Positions 5,595 to 6,435 of a stretch of 6,435 nucleotides of DNA are shown one piece after another. Position numbers and translations under genes: made by a program. The DNA is from Candidatus Mcinerneyibacteriota bacterium (GTDB lineage Bacteria > AUK180 > JAQVHJ01): the NCBI GenBank assembly GCA_030630935.1, contig DAOVMD010000184.1, positions 1 to 6,435 on the forward strand, written 5' to 3'. Position 1 is the stretch's first letter. Every line of letters starts with the position of its first letter. Under the pieces are notes generated by a model. It made no database searches. It was not told the origin of the DNA and worked only from the letters and a program-made list of their open reading frames with translations.

Positions 5595-6172
5595 TTTTTC
5601 CCCTCTAAGAGGTGTTCAAGTGCATCAGCCCAGCCATTTACCCGGTAAATATTTATATGAGTTACATCTTCACCTGTTCTATTCCATGGGTAATCAAATA
5701 ACAAGACCTTAACCCCATTCCTTGCTAACCCGATAGAGAAATAAAGATGGTCTTCAATAAACCATTCAGGTCGGTGCCCGTTATTTAAAAGATGTTCAAA
5801 TTTATCAAGGAAATTTGTCATAAATAATTCGTCGTAATAAACATTGTACTTCTTCAACCAGCCTTCAGTAACTTCTTTTAGTCCATCGGGTCTTCCGGTA
5901 ACGACAAATATTGTATAGAACTTTTTTAACTTCTGAATTGATTCAATTGCCCCTTTTAAAGGTTCAATGGTCAACCATTCACCTTTCTTATAGAAATGGT
6001 TCCAGAAACCTCTCATTTCTTCTTTAGTAATGCCAAATGATTCTTCATACGAGAACGTAAATACGTCTTCCCTATTAAAGTCCTTATTGAAATATTTAGT
6101 CATTGATTCCCTGAACTTAACATCCGAATTTGCAATAACACCGTCAATATCAATGCCGAGAAGCTTTTTCAT
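5591..6172 (-). CDS. HAD-superfamily 5'(3')-deoxyribonucleotidase-like phosphatase (NT5C type)
   Basis: This 193-residue cytosolic hydrolase has the HAD motifs in order: motif I GIDIDGVIANS (6-16) with nucleophile Asp8 and acid/base Asp10; a cap region at about 17-70; WLTIEPLKGA (66-75); motif II VVTGRP (90-95) with Thr92; a possible motif III Lys124; motif IV FIEDH with Glu140-Asp141. The block LLFDYPWNR (157-165) is typical of the NT5C family (Pfam PF06941), suggesting dephosphorylation of a (deoxy)nucleoside monophosphate, with the exact substrate unknown. The ATG at 6172 was chosen because AAGGA lies six bases upstream. A longer frame opening with TTG at 6223 would begin inside the -35 box of its own promoter. 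It is first gene of an operon with the DUF498 gene. Confidence 0.88.
   Translation of the reverse strand: MKKLLGIDIDGVIANSDVKFRESMTKYFNKDFNREDVFTFSYEESFGITKEEMRGFWNHFYKKGEWLTIEPLKGAIESIQKLKKFYTIFVVTGRPDGLKEVTEGWLKKYNVYYDELFMTNFLDKFEHLLNNGHRPEWFIEDHLYFSIGLARNGVKVLLFDYPWNRTGEDVTHINIYRVNGWADALEHLLEGKK
5600..5606 (-). promoter_or_regulatory. Internal Shine-Dalgarno site of the DUF498 gene
   Basis: On the minus strand AGAGGGG lies inside the last codons of the nucleotidase gene, five bases from the ATG at 5594. Together with the ATGA overlap it supports both re-initiation and independent loading. Confidence 0.65.
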
Positions 6173-6178
6173 TACTCT

Positions 6179-6183
6179 TCCTT
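6179..6183 (-). promoter_or_regulatory. Shine-Dalgarno site AAGGA fixing the start at 6172
   Basis: On the minus strand AAGGA is followed by six bases and then ATG. It lies just inside the predicted transcript, whose start is expected near 6188. Confidence 0.75.
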
Positions 6184-6194
6184 TCTTTTTAAGT

Positions 6195-6223
6195 ATTTTA
6201 ACATGAAAATAAAATTTTGTCAA
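6195..6223 (-). promoter_or_regulatory. Strong promoter of the nucleotidase-DUF498 operon
   Basis: The minus strand shows a perfect -35 TTGACA (6223-6218), a 17-base spacer and -10 TAAAAT (6200-6195), with TGT just before the -10 as in extended -10 promoters. The predicted leader is only about 16 bases, just long enough for the Shine-Dalgarno site. Confidence 0.8.
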
Positions 6224-6235
6224 TAGCTCAAAAGA

Positions 6236-6248
6236 CAGAGCAGCTCTG
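6236..6248. promoter_or_regulatory. Palindrome between divergent promoters, possible operator
   Basis: CAGAGC-A-GCTCTG is a perfect 6+1+6 palindrome lying between the -35 boxes of the two divergent promoters (6223 and 6269). The position suits a dimeric regulator acting on both, but no regulator gene is in the window. Confidence 0.35.
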
Positions 6249-6268
6249 AATAGTAAATCAAAAATTGT

Positions 6269-6297
6269 TTGACAAGAATCGAAAAATGTATTAAAAT
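6269..6297 (+). promoter_or_regulatory. Strong divergent promoter reading out of the window
   Basis: A perfect -35 TTGACA (6269-6274), a 17-base spacer and -10 TAAAAT (6292-6297) match the quality of the operon promoter opposite. Transcription should begin near 6304, giving a leader of about 55 bases before the Shine-Dalgarno site and ATG at 6360. Confidence 0.75.
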
Positions 6298-6348
6298 ATG
6301 TATGACAAAAGATGTAGACGGTATTATAGCTCTTTAGAAATTATTTTT

Positions 6349-6354
6349 GGGAGG
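6349..6354 (+). promoter_or_regulatory. Strong Shine-Dalgarno site GGGAGG
   Basis: GGGAGG is five bases from the ATG at 6360, one of the best ribosome sites in the window, yet the reading frame it serves stops after six codons. Confidence 0.65.
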
Positions 6355-6359
6355 ATACG

Positions 6360-6380
6360 ATGGAACACAATATTTTTTAA
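6360..6380 (+). CDS. Six-codon reading frame MEHNIF: leader peptide or frameshifted gene start
   Basis: ATG at 6360 follows a strong promoter and GGGAGG, but reads MEHNIF and then TAA. The stop falls directly on a run of six T (6373-6378). After the TAA the same frame stays open to the window edge (18 codons). Removing one T would instead read on as NQELSNLIWN before TGA at 6409. It may be a regulatory leader peptide, the start of a broken gene, or a sequencing indel. I do not recognise the product. Confidence 0.3.
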   Translation: MEHNIF

Positions 6381-6435
6381 TCAAGAGCTGTCGAATCTGA
6401 TCTGGAATTGACTATTTTCGATAGTTTCTATTTCC

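Noticed and set aside
6173-6223. 17-residue N-terminal extension of the nucleotidase
   Set aside because: It would start on the TTG of the -35 box of its own promoter. The ATG at 6172 has a good Shine-Dalgarno site and fits the HAD motif I position.

Overview
The window reads as chromosomal DNA of a low-GC (about one third G+C by eye), uncultured-type bacterium. It has canonical sigma70-type promoters, purine-rich Shine-Dalgarno sites and gene spacers crowded with short degenerate periodic repeats and small hairpins. I cannot name the phylum. The protein families and the spacer repeat style would suit several deep-branching candidate lineages, and I see no rRNA, tRNA or marker gene to decide.

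Layout. Positions 1-227 are non-coding: two small hairpins, a 7-nt periodic tract, two octamer units on the minus strand, and the promoter and Shine-Dalgarno site of the first gene. A histidine-phosphatase gene follows (228-872, +). Its spacer (873-1070) holds a second 7-nt periodic tract and a strong extended -10 promoter. That promoter precedes the dominant gene of the window (1071-4943, +), a 1290-residue soluble protein with two class III nucleotidyl cyclase domains, a STAND/AAA_16-like P-loop ATPase and a long TPR array. This is the domain order of animal soluble adenylyl cyclase (ADCY10). The convergent spacer 4944-5252 has no gene and is nearly all repeats: a GC-rich hairpin, about 19 units of an 8-nt GTTNAANN repeat, a 7-nt TCTGCTC tract and a hairpin abutting the stop of the next gene. 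On the minus strand, a nucleotidase-like HAD phosphatase (5591-6172) and an Mth938-like/DUF498 protein (5253-5594) form a two-gene operon joined by an ATGA overlap. Its promoter has a perfect TTGACA at 6218-6223. Beyond it, a divergent promoter (6269-6297, +) with a 13-bp palindrome between the two leads into a strong Shine-Dalgarno site and a six-codon reading frame. Its downstream gene, if there is one, lies outside the window.

How the parts fit. The cyclase protein probably makes cAMP in response to an intracellular signal. Metal-binding Asp residues sit only in its first cyclase domain, and the base-recognition and transition-state residues only in its second, so one composite active site is predicted. 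The phosphatase and the HAD/DUF498 pair are likely housekeeping or nucleotide-metabolism genes with their own promoters. Nothing in the sequence ties them functionally to the cyclase. The most unusual points are the sAC-like architecture with its split active site, the exact 40-residue phase of the TPR array, and the coexistence of 7-nt and 8-nt degenerate periodic repeats in the spacers.
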